A stretch of DNA of 64,000 nt, taken from positions 62,001 to 126,000 of the forward strand of contig JAHCAU010000006.1 in assembly GCA_019634715.1 (NCBI GenBank), read 5' to 3'. The notes beneath the pieces are model-generated. The model was not told where the DNA came from. It saw only the letters and a program-made list of their open reading frames with translations, and ran no database searches. This document shows positions 37,841 through 46,615 of this stretch, piece after piece. The stretch is from Lysobacter sp. Lineage in GTDB: Bacteria > Pseudomonadota > Gammaproteobacteria > Xanthomonadales > Xanthomonadaceae. Position 1 is the first letter of the stretch. Each line of letters starts with the position of its first letter. The position numbers and the translations under genes are program-made.

Positions 37841-38767
37841 TCAGAACCCCGCAAGAACGAAGCGGCACTGGTGGCCGAGGTCCAGGAAGAAGGCGGACAG
37901 CTCGCCCATCCGCGCCGGATCGGGCGCTTCGCGGAACAGGTAGCCGATCACGCTGCCGGTGTGGGCAACGACAATGCCGTCCGCGCCGAAGCGCGCGCGC
38001 TGCGCGAGCATGGCGTCGAAGCTGCGCTTGGGCAGCACGCCCTGTGCGAGCAACGCGCTGGCGGTGGCGCAGTGCGCGATGCCGGCGGCGTCGCCGCGCT
38101 CGAAGGCTCCGACCGCGCGCTGCAGGTTGGCGGCATAGGCGTCGGCACGGCTGCGGTAGTACGACAGCAGCGCCGGACCGCTGCGCTCGGTGTCGACCGC
38201 ACCGCCCTCGTCGATGTAGCAGACGTGGTACTGCGGCGTGTACGCGAAGCGTCGCACCACGGCCTGGCGTCCGCTGAGGTACAGCGCGTAGCGGTCGAGG
38301 AAGACGCTGTCGGACCGTTCGATCGCGCGCAGGATGTCGCAGACCACCGATGCCGGCGTGCGCGTGTCGAAGATCGAGTCCAGGCAGCGCAGTGTCGCGA
38401 CCACGTCGGCGGTCGAGCTGGCCATGCCCTTGCCTTCGGGCAGTTCGGAGTCGTGGTGCCAGCGTCCAGGCGGAAGACGACGTCCCGTGCGCTGCAGGTA
38501 CAGCCCGATCGCGCGCTGGCATCGATGCTTCGTGCCGAGACCGCACACGTGGCCCGCAGCTTCACCCGGCTGGAAATGCACCCAGCTGTAGCGGCGGATC
38601 GGCAGCGAGATCAGCCCGATCTGCAAGGTGCCGTCCTCGTCGTCGACCGGTCCCTGCAGCAGTTCGCCCAGGGTGCCGTGGCAGACGCCGCTGTGGCAGC
38701 GCGCAGCGGCGTCCATCGCCGACGGGCGCGTCGTGGCGTGCTGCGCTGTGATGGGGTCGCGTTCCAT
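37841..38767 (-). CDS. GHMP kinase, PduX-like (L-threonine kinase) homologue
   Basis: A 308-residue GHMP kinase. It resembles PduX, the L-threonine kinase that makes O-phospho-L-threonine for cobalamin side-chain synthesis: CHGTLGELLQG at the N-terminus, the ATP loop LPEGKGMASSTADVVATL, IERSDSVFLDRYALYL, VLPKRSFDAMLAQ and VAHTGSVIGYLF all have counterparts in PduX at matching positions. No cobalamin genes are near. It is followed two bases later by the SbnA-like PLP enzyme. I therefore infer that its phosphothreonine, or a related phospho-amino acid, feeds that enzyme. The start at 38767 has GGAG eleven bases upstream; ATG 38716 is also possible because recognisable homology begins after it. 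Confidence 0.85.
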   Translation of the reverse strand: MERDPITAQHATTRPSAMDAAARCHSGVCHGTLGELLQGPVDDEDGTLQIGLISLPIRRYSWVHFQPGEAAGHVCGLGTKHRCQRAIGLYLQRTGRRLPPGRWHHDSELPEGKGMASSTADVVATLRCLDSIFDTRTPASVVCDILRAIERSDSVFLDRYALYLSGRQAVVRRFAYTPQYHVCYIDEGGAVDTERSGPALLSYYRSRADAYAANLQRAVGAFERGDAAGIAHCATASALLAQGVLPKRSFDAMLAQRARFGADGIVVAHTGSVIGYLFREAPDPARMGELSAFFLDLGHQCRFVLAGF

Positions 38768-38793
38768 GCGCGTGTGCTCCGGTGTGGCGGTGC

Positions 38794-40728
38794 CTAGGGT
38801 CCGTTGAAGTCGATCGCCAGCTGCGCCTGGAAACGGCGGCCATCGGTCAGGCCGAAGCTGTTGCTGCCGTAGATGTTCCAGGTCCAGGCATCGGTGAAGT
38901 TCAGCGCCTGCAGGCGCAGCATCGCCTTGTGCCGTCCCAGTGCGAATCGATAGCGAGCGCCCAAATCCAGCATCGTGTAGGCAGGCACTTCGCTGCGTCC
39001 GTCGCGCGATGCCGTGCGGTCGCCGACGTGCGTGGCGGCGACATCGAACGACCAGCCGCGCAGTGCCGGCGGGCGGTATTCGAGATCGGTGCGGAAGGTG
39101 CGGTCGCTCTGCCCCACCGGCTTGTCGCCGATGCGGCCCTCGCGCACCGCGATGCCGGTGACTTCCGGCGCCATCAGCACCGCACCCACGATCACGCTCA
39201 GGTCCTCGCGCGGCTTGCCGCTGAGGCTCAGCTCCAGCCCGCGATGGCGCACGTCGCCCTGCACGCGCAGCACATTGGCGTCGTCGGTGATGAAATAGGG
39301 CTTGCGCACGTCGAACAGGCCCGCGACCAGCTTCATCGAGCCCCCGACCTGCCAGCGGATGCCGGCGTCGGTCTGGCGGGTGCGGATGGCCGGCAGGGCT
39401 TCGTTGCGATTGGCCACGTCCGCCGGCGCCAGGCCGCTCTCTTCCAGTCCGCGCGTATGCCCGGCGTACACGGCCAGGCGATCGGTGGCGAACCACGACG
39501 CGGTCGCGTTCACCAGCCAGGGATCGTCGGTGGTCGTGGTCGGCGGCGCGCCCGGCGGTTCGATGCGCTTCTCGTAGTCGGTCTTCTGCACGCCGACGCT
39601 CCATTCGCCGACCTCGCGCCAGCGGCCCTCGTAGGCCAGGCCCAGCGTGCGCTGTTCGACGAGGTCGCGCGTGCGTTCGCCGAAGACGAAATCCGGCCGC
39701 GCCACGCGCAGGATCTCGCCCAGCCGGCGTTCCGGCAGCACCAGCGGCGCCGCCGATCCGCCATAGCGGCTGTGCAGGCGCCGGCCGCGCAGCGAAGCAT
39801 GCAGCACGTGCAGGCGCGGGCCTTCGACGAGGCTGCGGCTCAGGCGCAGTTCGCCGCTGGTGGACGCGTAGCGCTGCGAGGGATCGGCGATGACCGTCTC
39901 GCGGGTCAGGCCCTCGCGGGTGGTGCCGACGAACTGTTCGGCGAAGCCCTGCAGGCGCTCGAAGCTGGAATGGAACAGGCCGCCGGCGAAGGCCCAGTCG
40001 TGCCCGATCCGTGCCTTGGCCAGCACGCCGTAGTTCAGGCTCTCGGTCTCGCCATCGGCCCAGACCTGGCCGAAGTAGCGGCGACGCTCCACGCGCGGCG
40101 GCAGGAAGGATCCCGCCGTGCGGATCGCCGGCGGCGCCTCTTCGTCGCGGCCGCGCGACACGCTGGCGAACGCGAGCACGTCGATGTCGTCTGTCGGACG
40201 CCAGCGCGGCACCACCGCTGCGCGGAGGAACGGCGCATCCGAACCGTCGTAATACTCTTCCTGCGAATACGACACGCCGGCAGCGACGCCGAAACGCGCA
40301 TCCGCGAACGGCAGGCGCACATCCGCCTCGACCGAACCGCCATCGTACGGACCGGCGGTCACCGCCAGGCTGCTCACGCGCCTGTCGCCGACCTTCTGCA
40401 GCCGGTAATCGACGATGCCCGTCGGCGCGGGAAACAGGTAGCTCTGCGCCGACAAACCGACGCGCACGGTCGAGCCTTCCATCAGTCTCGGCGGCAGCGC
40501 GCCCTGGCGATCGAAGTACAGGCCTTCGATGCGCACGTTGCCCGCCTGCACCGGCGAGAAGCCGCGCACGCTGCGCGCGCTGTAGATGCCGATGGTCTCG
40601 CTGCCGATCGATGTGCCGAACGCGTCCTCGGCTTCGGTGACGGCGTTGTCGTCCACGCGCTGCGCGAGGCAGGGCGCGGCGTGCGACAGGAAGGCGGCGG
40701 CGATCGCCGCCGGCAGGATGCGCATCAT
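38794..40728 (-). CDS. TonB-dependent outer-membrane receptor (second of the cluster)
   Basis: A 644-residue outer-membrane receptor with signal peptide (MMRILPAAIAAAFLSHAAP, cleaved near CLA). A plug domain with SARSVRGFSPVQAGNVRIEG and LYFDRQGALPP is followed by a beta-barrel of aromatic-rich strands. The C-terminus ends FQAQLAIDFNGP, with the usual penultimate aromatic strand but not a terminal Phe. The N-terminal extension is very short, so no signalling domain and no clear TonB box beyond DDNAVTEAEDAFG. It differs strongly from the first receptor of the operon, so the two may import different ligands or the loaded and unloaded forms. It starts three bases after the permease stop. Confidence 0.88.
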   Translation of the reverse strand: MMRILPAAIAAAFLSHAAPCLAQRVDDNAVTEAEDAFGTSIGSETIGIYSARSVRGFSPVQAGNVRIEGLYFDRQGALPPRLMEGSTVRVGLSAQSYLFPAPTGIVDYRLQKVGDRRVSSLAVTAGPYDGGSVEADVRLPFADARFGVAAGVSYSQEEYYDGSDAPFLRAAVVPRWRPTDDIDVLAFASVSRGRDEEAPPAIRTAGSFLPPRVERRRYFGQVWADGETESLNYGVLAKARIGHDWAFAGGLFHSSFERLQGFAEQFVGTTREGLTRETVIADPSQRYASTSGELRLSRSLVEGPRLHVLHASLRGRRLHSRYGGSAAPLVLPERRLGEILRVARPDFVFGERTRDLVEQRTLGLAYEGRWREVGEWSVGVQKTDYEKRIEPPGAPPTTTTDDPWLVNATASWFATDRLAVYAGHTRGLEESGLAPADVANRNEALPAIRTRQTDAGIRWQVGGSMKLVAGLFDVRKPYFITDDANVLRVQGDVRHRGLELSLSGKPREDLSVIVGAVLMAPEVTGIAVREGRIGDKPVGQSDRTFRTDLEYRPPALRGWSFDVAATHVGDRTASRDGRSEVPAYTMLDLGARYRFALGRHKAMLRLQALNFTDAWTWNIYGSNSFGLTDGRRFQAQLAIDFNGP

Positions 40729-40731
40729 GCT

Positions 40732-42270
40732 TCAGATCTCCTTGGGCCAGCGGCGCAGGCGCCGACCGGCGAACAGAACGAGGGCCGCCGCCAGCAGCGA
40801 CAGCCAGGCCGCCATGGCCAGCGCCACGCCGGCACGCGCGGACGGTGCGGCGTCGACCATCGAGAACGCCGGAATGCGGCGATGGTCGGTGAAGTTCTTG
40901 CGCAGGTAGTCGCGCTCGCCGCGGGGCGTGGGTCGCGCGATCTGGGTGCGGATGTGTGTGCCGAAGAAATCGCGCAGCGTGCCCTGGTAGCCGCGCACCT
41001 GCTGCTCGAAGCGGCGATGCCGCTCGGCATCGGTGCCGGCCAGCGTCGACAGCGCGCGATCCATGCCCAGCGCGGGCATCAGGTAGCCGGCGAAGACCGA
41101 CCAGCGCTGCTGTCGCGTCGCGTTGTCGACGAAGGCGGCCTGGCGATCCGCCAGCCGCGATTCGATCATCGGCGCGAGGAAATACAGCCGCGTGGCGTAG
41201 TCCAGCGTGCCGACCTTGTCGCGATGCGAAGACAACTGCGGATCGGCGGCGAAGGCCGCGTCGATGAGCGCGAGACGATCGGCCTGCACCGCATCGGTCG
41301 CGCGCCGCTGGGCATCGATGTAGGCCATCCGCGACGGCGCCGGCGACAGCAGGGTGGCACCCGCCGCCAGCGCGACCGGGCCGCCGAGGCAGAGCGCGGC
41401 CCACAGCGCGACCGACGACAGCAGCGCCGCCGAAGCGTGCGGCAGCGCCGCGACGAGCACGAAACCCGCAGCCAGCCAGAACGCGGCATAGGCCACGACC
41501 AGCGCGCAGGCCGCAAGGATCTCGGGCATCGCCTGCGCGAACGGCACGCCCGCGCTCCACAGCGCCAGCAGCAGCGACAGCACCAGTGCCGGCAGCACCC
41601 AGGTCGCCAGCGCGAGCATCCTCGCGCCCAGCCACGTGCGCGCCGAGACCGGCTGCGCCGCCACCAGTCGCAGCATGCCGTGATCGCGCTCGAAGGTCGC
41701 GGTCAGCGCCACCAGCAGAAGCAAGGCCAGCGGCAGCAACTGCACCAGCACGAAGCCCAGGTCGAAGCGGCCCAGCGCCAGCGCGCGCGGCGGCTCGGCA
41801 TCGTAGGTCGGCTCGATGCCGAACAGCGTCTCCAGCTTCACCGGCACGCGCGAGGGCAGCAGGTCGCTCTGCCCCACCGCCAGCGGCGAGGCCGGCAGAT
41901 GCGGTTTCGTCGCTTGCACGCGCAGCATGTAGCGACTGAAGCCGCCGACATCGGTCGGATCCTGCCAGTAGGGCAACGGCTCGTCGGCCTGCACGTCGTC
42001 GCGTCGCACCTGCGCGAGCAGATGCTCGATCCACGCCGCGTCGTCGTGCGCCGCGCGCGCCTGCGCAGCGGACTGCACCGCGTGCAGCGACGCGCCCGCG
42101 CGCGCGCCCAGCACCATCGCCAGCGCCATCGCGATCAGCAGGCACCACAGCAGCGGCCTGCGCAGCAGCGCGGCGCACTCCCAGCGCCACAGCGCCGTGA
42201 GGCTTGCCTGCGCGAACGCTGCAGGCGCCGCGCGATCGCGCGCCGCGATCGGATCCGCCACCGCGCTCAT
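40732..42270 (-). CDS. ABC-2 type transporter permease (DUF3526-like), second subunit
   Basis: A 512-residue membrane protein. One helix near the N-terminus (LLWCLLIAMALAMVLGARAG) is followed by a soluble loop of about 100 residues. Five helices come next (such as LGFVLVQLLPLALLLLVALT and AACALVVAYAAFWLAAGFVL), then a second large periplasmic part and a last helix near the C-terminus. This layout, with soluble domains inserted between helices, is that of the DUF3526-containing permeases. Start and upstream stop overlap as ATGA, so it is coupled to the first permease. Together with the ATPase the two permeases would form a heterodimeric transporter of unknown direction and cargo. Confidence 0.85.
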   Translation of the reverse strand: MSAVADPIAARDRAAPAAFAQASLTALWRWECAALLRRPLLWCLLIAMALAMVLGARAGASLHAVQSAAQARAAHDDAAWIEHLLAQVRRDDVQADEPLPYWQDPTDVGGFSRYMLRVQATKPHLPASPLAVGQSDLLPSRVPVKLETLFGIEPTYDAEPPRALALGRFDLGFVLVQLLPLALLLLVALTATFERDHGMLRLVAAQPVSARTWLGARMLALATWVLPALVLSLLLALWSAGVPFAQAMPEILAACALVVAYAAFWLAAGFVLVAALPHASAALLSSVALWAALCLGGPVALAAGATLLSPAPSRMAYIDAQRRATDAVQADRLALIDAAFAADPQLSSHRDKVGTLDYATRLYFLAPMIESRLADRQAAFVDNATRQQRWSVFAGYLMPALGMDRALSTLAGTDAERHRRFEQQVRGYQGTLRDFFGTHIRTQIARPTPRGERDYLRKNFTDHRRIPAFSMVDAAPSARAGVALAMAAWLSLLAAALVLFAGRRLRRWPKEI

Positions 42271-43670
42271 GGCCGCACCCGCCGCGCGGACCAGAGGAAG
42301 GCCGCCAGCGCCAGCGCCAGCCAGGCGGCGATCGACCCCCACGCCACCGGATCGACCACGCCATCGTCCATGATGCGCGGCGGGCGATGCACGAAGTCCG
42401 GGATCTGCCGCCACAGCGATGCATCGGCCTGGTAGCGTCCGCCCGGCGCATCGCCGGCATGCTGCATGACTTCGGCGTTCATCCGGTTGACCAGCGCCCG
42501 GCGGTAGGACTCGGCCGCGACCACGAACGCGCGATGGTGACCGAAATCGGTGCCGGCGAAGGCCTGCGACAGCGCGCCGGCCGCGATCGCCGGCGACAGC
42601 GCGGCCCACCGGCGGAAATGCCCGTCCTGTTCGGCCATGCGCTGCTGGTAGCCGCCGATCACCCGGTCGAACACGCCATGGGAATGACGTTCGGCCGCAT
42701 CGAGCTCGGCGCCGCGCAGGTCCACCGGCAGCGCCTCGACGCTGTCCACGCCATGGCGATGCAGCAGTTCCGCGCGCCGCGCCTTCGCTTCGTCGGCGAG
42801 CCAGTAGGCCGGCGCCTCGGCGAGCAACTGCGCGCGCACCTCCTGACCCGACGGCAACGGCAGCGCGCGGATCGCAGCATCACTGGCCCAGCGCGGCACC
42901 GCCACGAATACCACCGCCCAGGCCACGAACAGTCCGGCCACCGCCAAGCGCGTGGCGCGCATGCGCGCGACCACGGCGATGCCGAGCAGCACCACGATCG
43001 CCACGTAGGCCAGCGCGACGAGCAGCCAGCCGGCGGCGCGCGCCGCCGTGTCCGCATCCCACTCGCCGCGCGTGGCGACCGCCACGGCCATGCCGACGAA
43101 GGCCGGCAGCACCAGCGCGGTGGACACCAATGCCCACGCCGCGATGGCCTTGGCCGAAAGCATGCGCAGCGGCGACGCCGCGCCGGCGAGCACGAAGCGC
43201 CAGCTGCCGCGCTCGCGCGCCGACGACACCGCGGCATGCGCCAGCAGGAAGGCCAGCAGCGGCGCGAGCAGCAGCGACAGCGCGGCGGGATTGGGCAGGC
43301 CCGCGCGCTGCAGGCGCGAGGCGTCGGCCTGCGGCCGGTACAGGGGATCGTTCTGGTGGTGCGCCTCCAGCCAGACGGACTGGCCGACGAAGGGTTCGAT
43401 CCCGGGATCGAGCGCGGCCAGCGGCAGGATCGGCTTGAACGCGTGGATGCTGTAGTGCGCGGCGGAATGCGGATCCTTCGCCTCCTGCCCCAGCCAGCGC
43501 GCGCGTTCCGCCGCGGCGACCTCGCGCTTGGCCGCATCCTCGCGCAGCAGTCCCGCGCTGGCCCAGGCCCAGGCCAGCAGCACCAGCACCGCCGCCGTCG
43601 CGAGCGCGCCCGCGATCCTGCGTTCGCGCAGCATCATCGTCGCTTCCATGCGGACCAGGGACGCGATCAT
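42267..43670 (-). CDS. ABC-2 type transporter permease (DUF3526-like), first subunit
   Basis: A 467-residue membrane protein with the same design as the following permease. It has an N-terminal helix (GALATAAVLVLLAWAWASAG), a soluble segment of about 90 residues, a block of five helices (for example LSLLLAPLLAFLLAHAAV and LLVALAYVAIVVLLGIAVVA), a second soluble region and a final helix before ARRVRP. It contains the motif ARERGSWRFVLAGAASPLRM after helix 2, as in permeases of this group. Both ends overlap neighbours as ATGA, to the ATPase upstream and the second permease downstream. Function follows from the ATPase partner. Confidence 0.85.
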   Translation of the reverse strand: MIASLVRMEATMMLRERRIAGALATAAVLVLLAWAWASAGLLREDAAKREVAAAERARWLGQEAKDPHSAAHYSIHAFKPILPLAALDPGIEPFVGQSVWLEAHHQNDPLYRPQADASRLQRAGLPNPAALSLLLAPLLAFLLAHAAVSSARERGSWRFVLAGAASPLRMLSAKAIAAWALVSTALVLPAFVGMAVAVATRGEWDADTAARAAGWLLVALAYVAIVVLLGIAVVARMRATRLAVAGLFVAWAVVFVAVPRWASDAAIRALPLPSGQEVRAQLLAEAPAYWLADEAKARRAELLHRHGVDSVEALPVDLRGAELDAAERHSHGVFDRVIGGYQQRMAEQDGHFRRWAALSPAIAAGALSQAFAGTDFGHHRAFVVAAESYRRALVNRMNAEVMQHAGDAPGGRYQADASLWRQIPDFVHRPPRIMDDGVVDPVAWGSIAAWLALALAAFLWSARRVRP

Positions 43671-44377
43671 GCCGCCAATCGCTCGAGGTACAGCGACTCC
43701 AGCGACGCGGCGCACAGCCCGTCGACATCGCGCTCCAGGCGCAGGCGACCGCCGTGCAGGATGCCGATGCGGTCGGCCGCGTCGGCCACGCGGTACAGGT
43801 CGTGCGTCGCCATCAGCACCGCCATGCCGCGCGAGGACGCGATGCGGACGACGCGGGTGAAGTCGTTCGAGGCCGACGCATCCAGGCCCGAGGTCGGTTC
43901 GTCGAGCAGCAGCAACCGCGCATCCTTCGCAAGCGCGATCGCCAGGCCCACCTTCTGCCGCATGCCCTTGGAATAGCCTTCGGTGCGGCGCGCATGCGCA
44001 TCCGCCTGCAGGCCTGCGGACGACAGCAGTTCTCGCGCGGCCGACGCATCCACGCGCCGTCCGCACAGCAGCGCGAAATAGCGCAGGTTCTCGATCCCGG
44101 TCAGCGTCGGATTGAGCATCACCGTTTCCGGCAGGTAGGCGATCGCCGCGCGCGCGCGCATCGGATCGCGGGCGACATCGAAGCCATCGACCGACAGCTG
44201 CCCCGCATCCGGCGCAAGGAAGCCCAGGATCATGTTCAGCGTCGTCGTCTTGCCCGCGCCGTTCGGTCCGAGCAGCGCATAGATCTCGCCCGCGCCGATG
44301 CGCAGCGACAGGTCGTCGACCGCCGTGCGTTCGCCGAATCGCTTCGTCACGTGGTCCAGTTCGAGAAGGGTCTCCAT
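43667..44377 (-). CDS. ABC transporter ATP-binding protein
   Basis: A 236-residue ATPase with all nucleotide-binding motifs: Walker A LLGPNGAGKTTT, signature YSKGMRQKV, Walker B RLLLLDEPTSGLD and the switch His in LMATHDL. The type matches ATPases that drive ABC-2 permeases such as NosF or GldA. CAGGAGAA upstream of ATG 44377 sets this start; an ATG at 44398, overlapping the stop of the receptor gene, is possible but lacks a ribosome site. Encoded between the first TonB receptor and its two permeases. Confidence 0.93.
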   Translation of the reverse strand: METLLELDHVTKRFGERTAVDDLSLRIGAGEIYALLGPNGAGKTTTLNMILGFLAPDAGQLSVDGFDVARDPMRARAAIAYLPETVMLNPTLTGIENLRYFALLCGRRVDASAARELLSSAGLQADAHARRTEGYSKGMRQKVGLAIALAKDARLLLLDEPTSGLDASASNDFTRVVRIASSRGMAVLMATHDLYRVADAADRIGILHGGRLRLERDVDGLCAASLESLYLERLAA

Positions 44378-44397
44378 GGCGTTCTCCTGTGCCGACA

Positions 44398-46566
44398 TCA
44401 GAACCGCATGCGCCATTCCAGCTCGGCGCTGCGCGGCGCACCGAGCAGGAACTGGTCGCTGGCGCCACCCGCCCATTCGGCGTAGAAGGCGTCGCCGAGA
44501 TTGCGCCCGCGCAGGGTCAGTTCGCCGCTGGCGAAGCGGTAGGCCAGCGACGCGTCCATCGTGGTGTGCCCGTCGACGCGATACAGGTTGGCGTTGTCGG
44601 TGTAGAACCGGCCGGCGTGACGCGCGCCGACGCTCACGGTCATCGGTACGCGCTCGAAGCCGTAGCTCGCGAACAGGCTGGCGATGCGTTCCGGCACGTT
44701 CGGCGGCGTGTTGCCGCGACGATCGGCGCCACCGGCTTCGATCAGCGCATCGAAGCGCGCATCGAGCGCAGCGAACGAAGCATCCACGCGCAGGCGTTCG
44801 CCGATGCGCGCGCCCAGCGATGCCTCGATGCCGCGCGAGGACTGTCGACCGCCCTGCACCGACAGCGCCGGGTTCGCGGGATCGCGGGTGACGATGTCGT
44901 CCTGGCGGATCAGGTAGCCGGCCAGGTTGGCATCGAGACGGCCATCGAGGAAGCTCGCCTTCAGGCCCGCGTCGTACGCGCGTCCCGAGGTGAGATCGAA
45001 GCGCGAGTTCGCCAGCGACAGGAGCAGCATGCTGCCGACGGGCGCGCTGGCTTCGCTCACCTGCGCGTAGGCCTGCACCTGTTTCGCCAGGTCCACCGTC
45101 GTGCCGATCCGCCACGACAGCGGGCTGTAGCGCCGGTCGAACGGCGCGCCGGCATTGATGCGACGATCCAGGTCGATGCGGTCGTAGCGCAGCCCCGCGA
45201 CGAGCAGCCAGCCTTCACGGAGGTTCAGCGCATCCTCCACGAACACCGAGGCCACCTGCACGTCGCTATGGAACACGTTTTCCGCGCCCAGTCCGTAGGG
45301 GAACAGACCGCGCGCCGGCGCCTGCGGATCCACCGCCGCCACCGTCGCGAACTGGCGCGGATTGCGGAAGCGGTTGCGGTTGAATTCCACGCCTGCGCCG
45401 AAACGGTTGCGCAGGCCGCCCAGCGTCGCGTCCGCCGCCAGCGCGCCGCGCACGGTCCAGAAGCGGTGATCGTGCTCGATGCGCGTGCTCGTGCGCGCCA
45501 GCAGGCCCGTCGCTGGCACGTAGGTGTAGGTCTCGGCGTTGTGCCAGCGGCGCTCGGCGTCGTACAGCGCCGCATCGCCGGTGAAGCGCCAGGTGTCGCC
45601 GATCCGCCACTGCACACGACCGCGCAGCCAGTCGCTCTTCGACATCTGCACCGCGTCGTCGACGTTGTAGTTCGTGCGGCGCTGCGCGCGATCGATGACG
45701 TAGCCGTTGCGGCCGTCGCGCACCAGGCCGGACGGGTCGCCCGCGATCGCCACCGGCACCAGCGGCGCGCCCCAGTAGGCGGTGTCGTAGTCGTCTTCCT
45801 GGTGGTCGAAGGCCAGGTCGATGCGCAGGTCGTCGTTCGGCAGCCATGCCAGCGCCGCGGAGGCCGCCAGCATGCGGCTGTCGCTGTCGTCGACATCGCG
45901 GCCACCGGTGCGATGACTGGCCACCAGCCGCAGCGCGGTGGTTTCGGACAGATCGAGGTTGCCGTCCAGCGCGACGCGGGATTGCCCGAAGCTGCCGGCC
46001 GACAGCAGGCCCGACCAGGCGGTCTGGCCCGGCTGCGCGCGCTTGGGCACCAGGTTGATCGCACCGGCCAGCGCGCCTTCGCCGTACAGCACCGACGCCG
46101 GACCCTTCAGGACTTCGATGCGCTCGAAGGCCCAGGGGTCGAGATCGCGGGTGATCATCGTCGAAGCCGTCTGCCGGGTCCCGTCGACCAGCAGCGAGAT
46201 CGCGCCGCCGGTGAAACCGCGCATCGAGGTCGTGCCCGGCGACGAGGGCAGGTCGGCTGCGGTGACGCCCGGCGACAGCATCAGCGCCTCGATGCTGCTG
46301 CGCACCCCGCGCGCCAGCAGGTCTTCCTGGTCCAGCACGTCCAGCGCCGCCGGCACCTCATGCTGCGCGAGGCCCAGCCGCGAACCCGTGTCGACCGGCC
46401 TGTCGCGCGCGTCCAGCCGCTGCCCGACCACGGTCACGCGATCCAGCGACGAAGCTTCCGTCACAGCGTCGCCATCCGGCCCGCCATCGGCCTTCACCGG
46501 GGACACGCCGACTGCAGCCGCGATCGCCACGGCCGGCACCATCCTTCCCACCCACTTCTTTCCCAC
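44398..46566 (-). CDS. TonB-dependent siderophore-type receptor, first gene of the cluster
   Basis: An outer-membrane receptor of about 722 residues. The mature N-terminus has SSLDRVTVVGQRL, a typical TonB-box region. The plug domain shows EVPAALDVLDQEDLLARGVR, MRGFTGGAISLLVDGTRQ and WAFERIEVLKGPASVLYGEG, the hallmarks of siderophore receptors. A barrel follows, ending in LEWRMRF with the terminal Phe needed for assembly. The start is uncertain. GTG 46566 gives a good signal peptide (MGKKWVGR then a hydrophobic stretch to SPVKA), ATG 46542 is the first ATG, and TTG 46602 is the longest option. TTG 46602 would abut the palindrome, so I favour a later start. It likely brings the metal-loaded product into the periplasm. 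Confidence 0.88.
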   Translation of the reverse strand: MGKKWVGRMVPAVAIAAAVGVSPVKADGGPDGDAVTEASSLDRVTVVGQRLDARDRPVDTGSRLGLAQHEVPAALDVLDQEDLLARGVRSSIEALMLSPGVTAADLPSSPGTTSMRGFTGGAISLLVDGTRQTASTMITRDLDPWAFERIEVLKGPASVLYGEGALAGAINLVPKRAQPGQTAWSGLLSAGSFGQSRVALDGNLDLSETTALRLVASHRTGGRDVDDSDSRMLAASAALAWLPNDDLRIDLAFDHQEDDYDTAYWGAPLVPVAIAGDPSGLVRDGRNGYVIDRAQRRTNYNVDDAVQMSKSDWLRGRVQWRIGDTWRFTGDAALYDAERRWHNAETYTYVPATGLLARTSTRIEHDHRFWTVRGALAADATLGGLRNRFGAGVEFNRNRFRNPRQFATVAAVDPQAPARGLFPYGLGAENVFHSDVQVASVFVEDALNLREGWLLVAGLRYDRIDLDRRINAGAPFDRRYSPLSWRIGTTVDLAKQVQAYAQVSEASAPVGSMLLLSLANSRFDLTSGRAYDAGLKASFLDGRLDANLAGYLIRQDDIVTRDPANPALSVQGGRQSSRGIEASLGARIGERLRVDASFAALDARFDALIEAGGADRRGNTPPNVPERIASLFASYGFERVPMTVSVGARHAGRFYTDNANLYRVDGHTTMDASLAYRFASGELTLRGRNLGDAFYAEWAGGASDQFLLGAPRSAELEWRMRF

Positions 46567-46603
46567 GAGTACGCGCAGCGCCACGGCCAAGCCTCGAATC
46601 AAA

Positions 46604-46615
46604 ATGTTATAACAT
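46604..46615. promoter_or_regulatory. Zur-box-like palindrome upstream of the metallophore-like operon
   Basis: A perfect 12-bp palindrome, ATGTTATAACAT, lies 38-62 bases upstream of the likely start of the first receptor gene. It sits in an AT-rich island in otherwise GC-rich DNA. The same core occurs in Zur (zinc uptake regulator) boxes of several Proteobacteria. A TAGAAT (46624-46619, minus strand) sits just upstream and could be a -10 element, which would place the transcription start inside the palindrome, as expected for a repressor site. It does not look like a Fur box. Confidence 0.6.

Noticed and set aside
37841..38767. The PduX-like kinase as part of cobalamin synthesis
   Set aside because: No cobalamin genes are in the window and the neighbours point to another pathway.
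38782..42435. A 1217-codon open frame on the plus strand
   Set aside because: It is antisense to the TonB receptor and permease genes and has an Arg/Gln-rich composition typical of a shadow frame.
38768..42460. A long upstream extension of the PduX-like kinase gene
   Set aside because: It reads through the receptor and permease in another frame; the kinase homology begins near its own start.
46600..46602. TTG as the start of the first TonB receptor
   Set aside because: It would abut the palindrome and probably leave almost no leader; later GTG or ATG codons fit better, though this is not certain.
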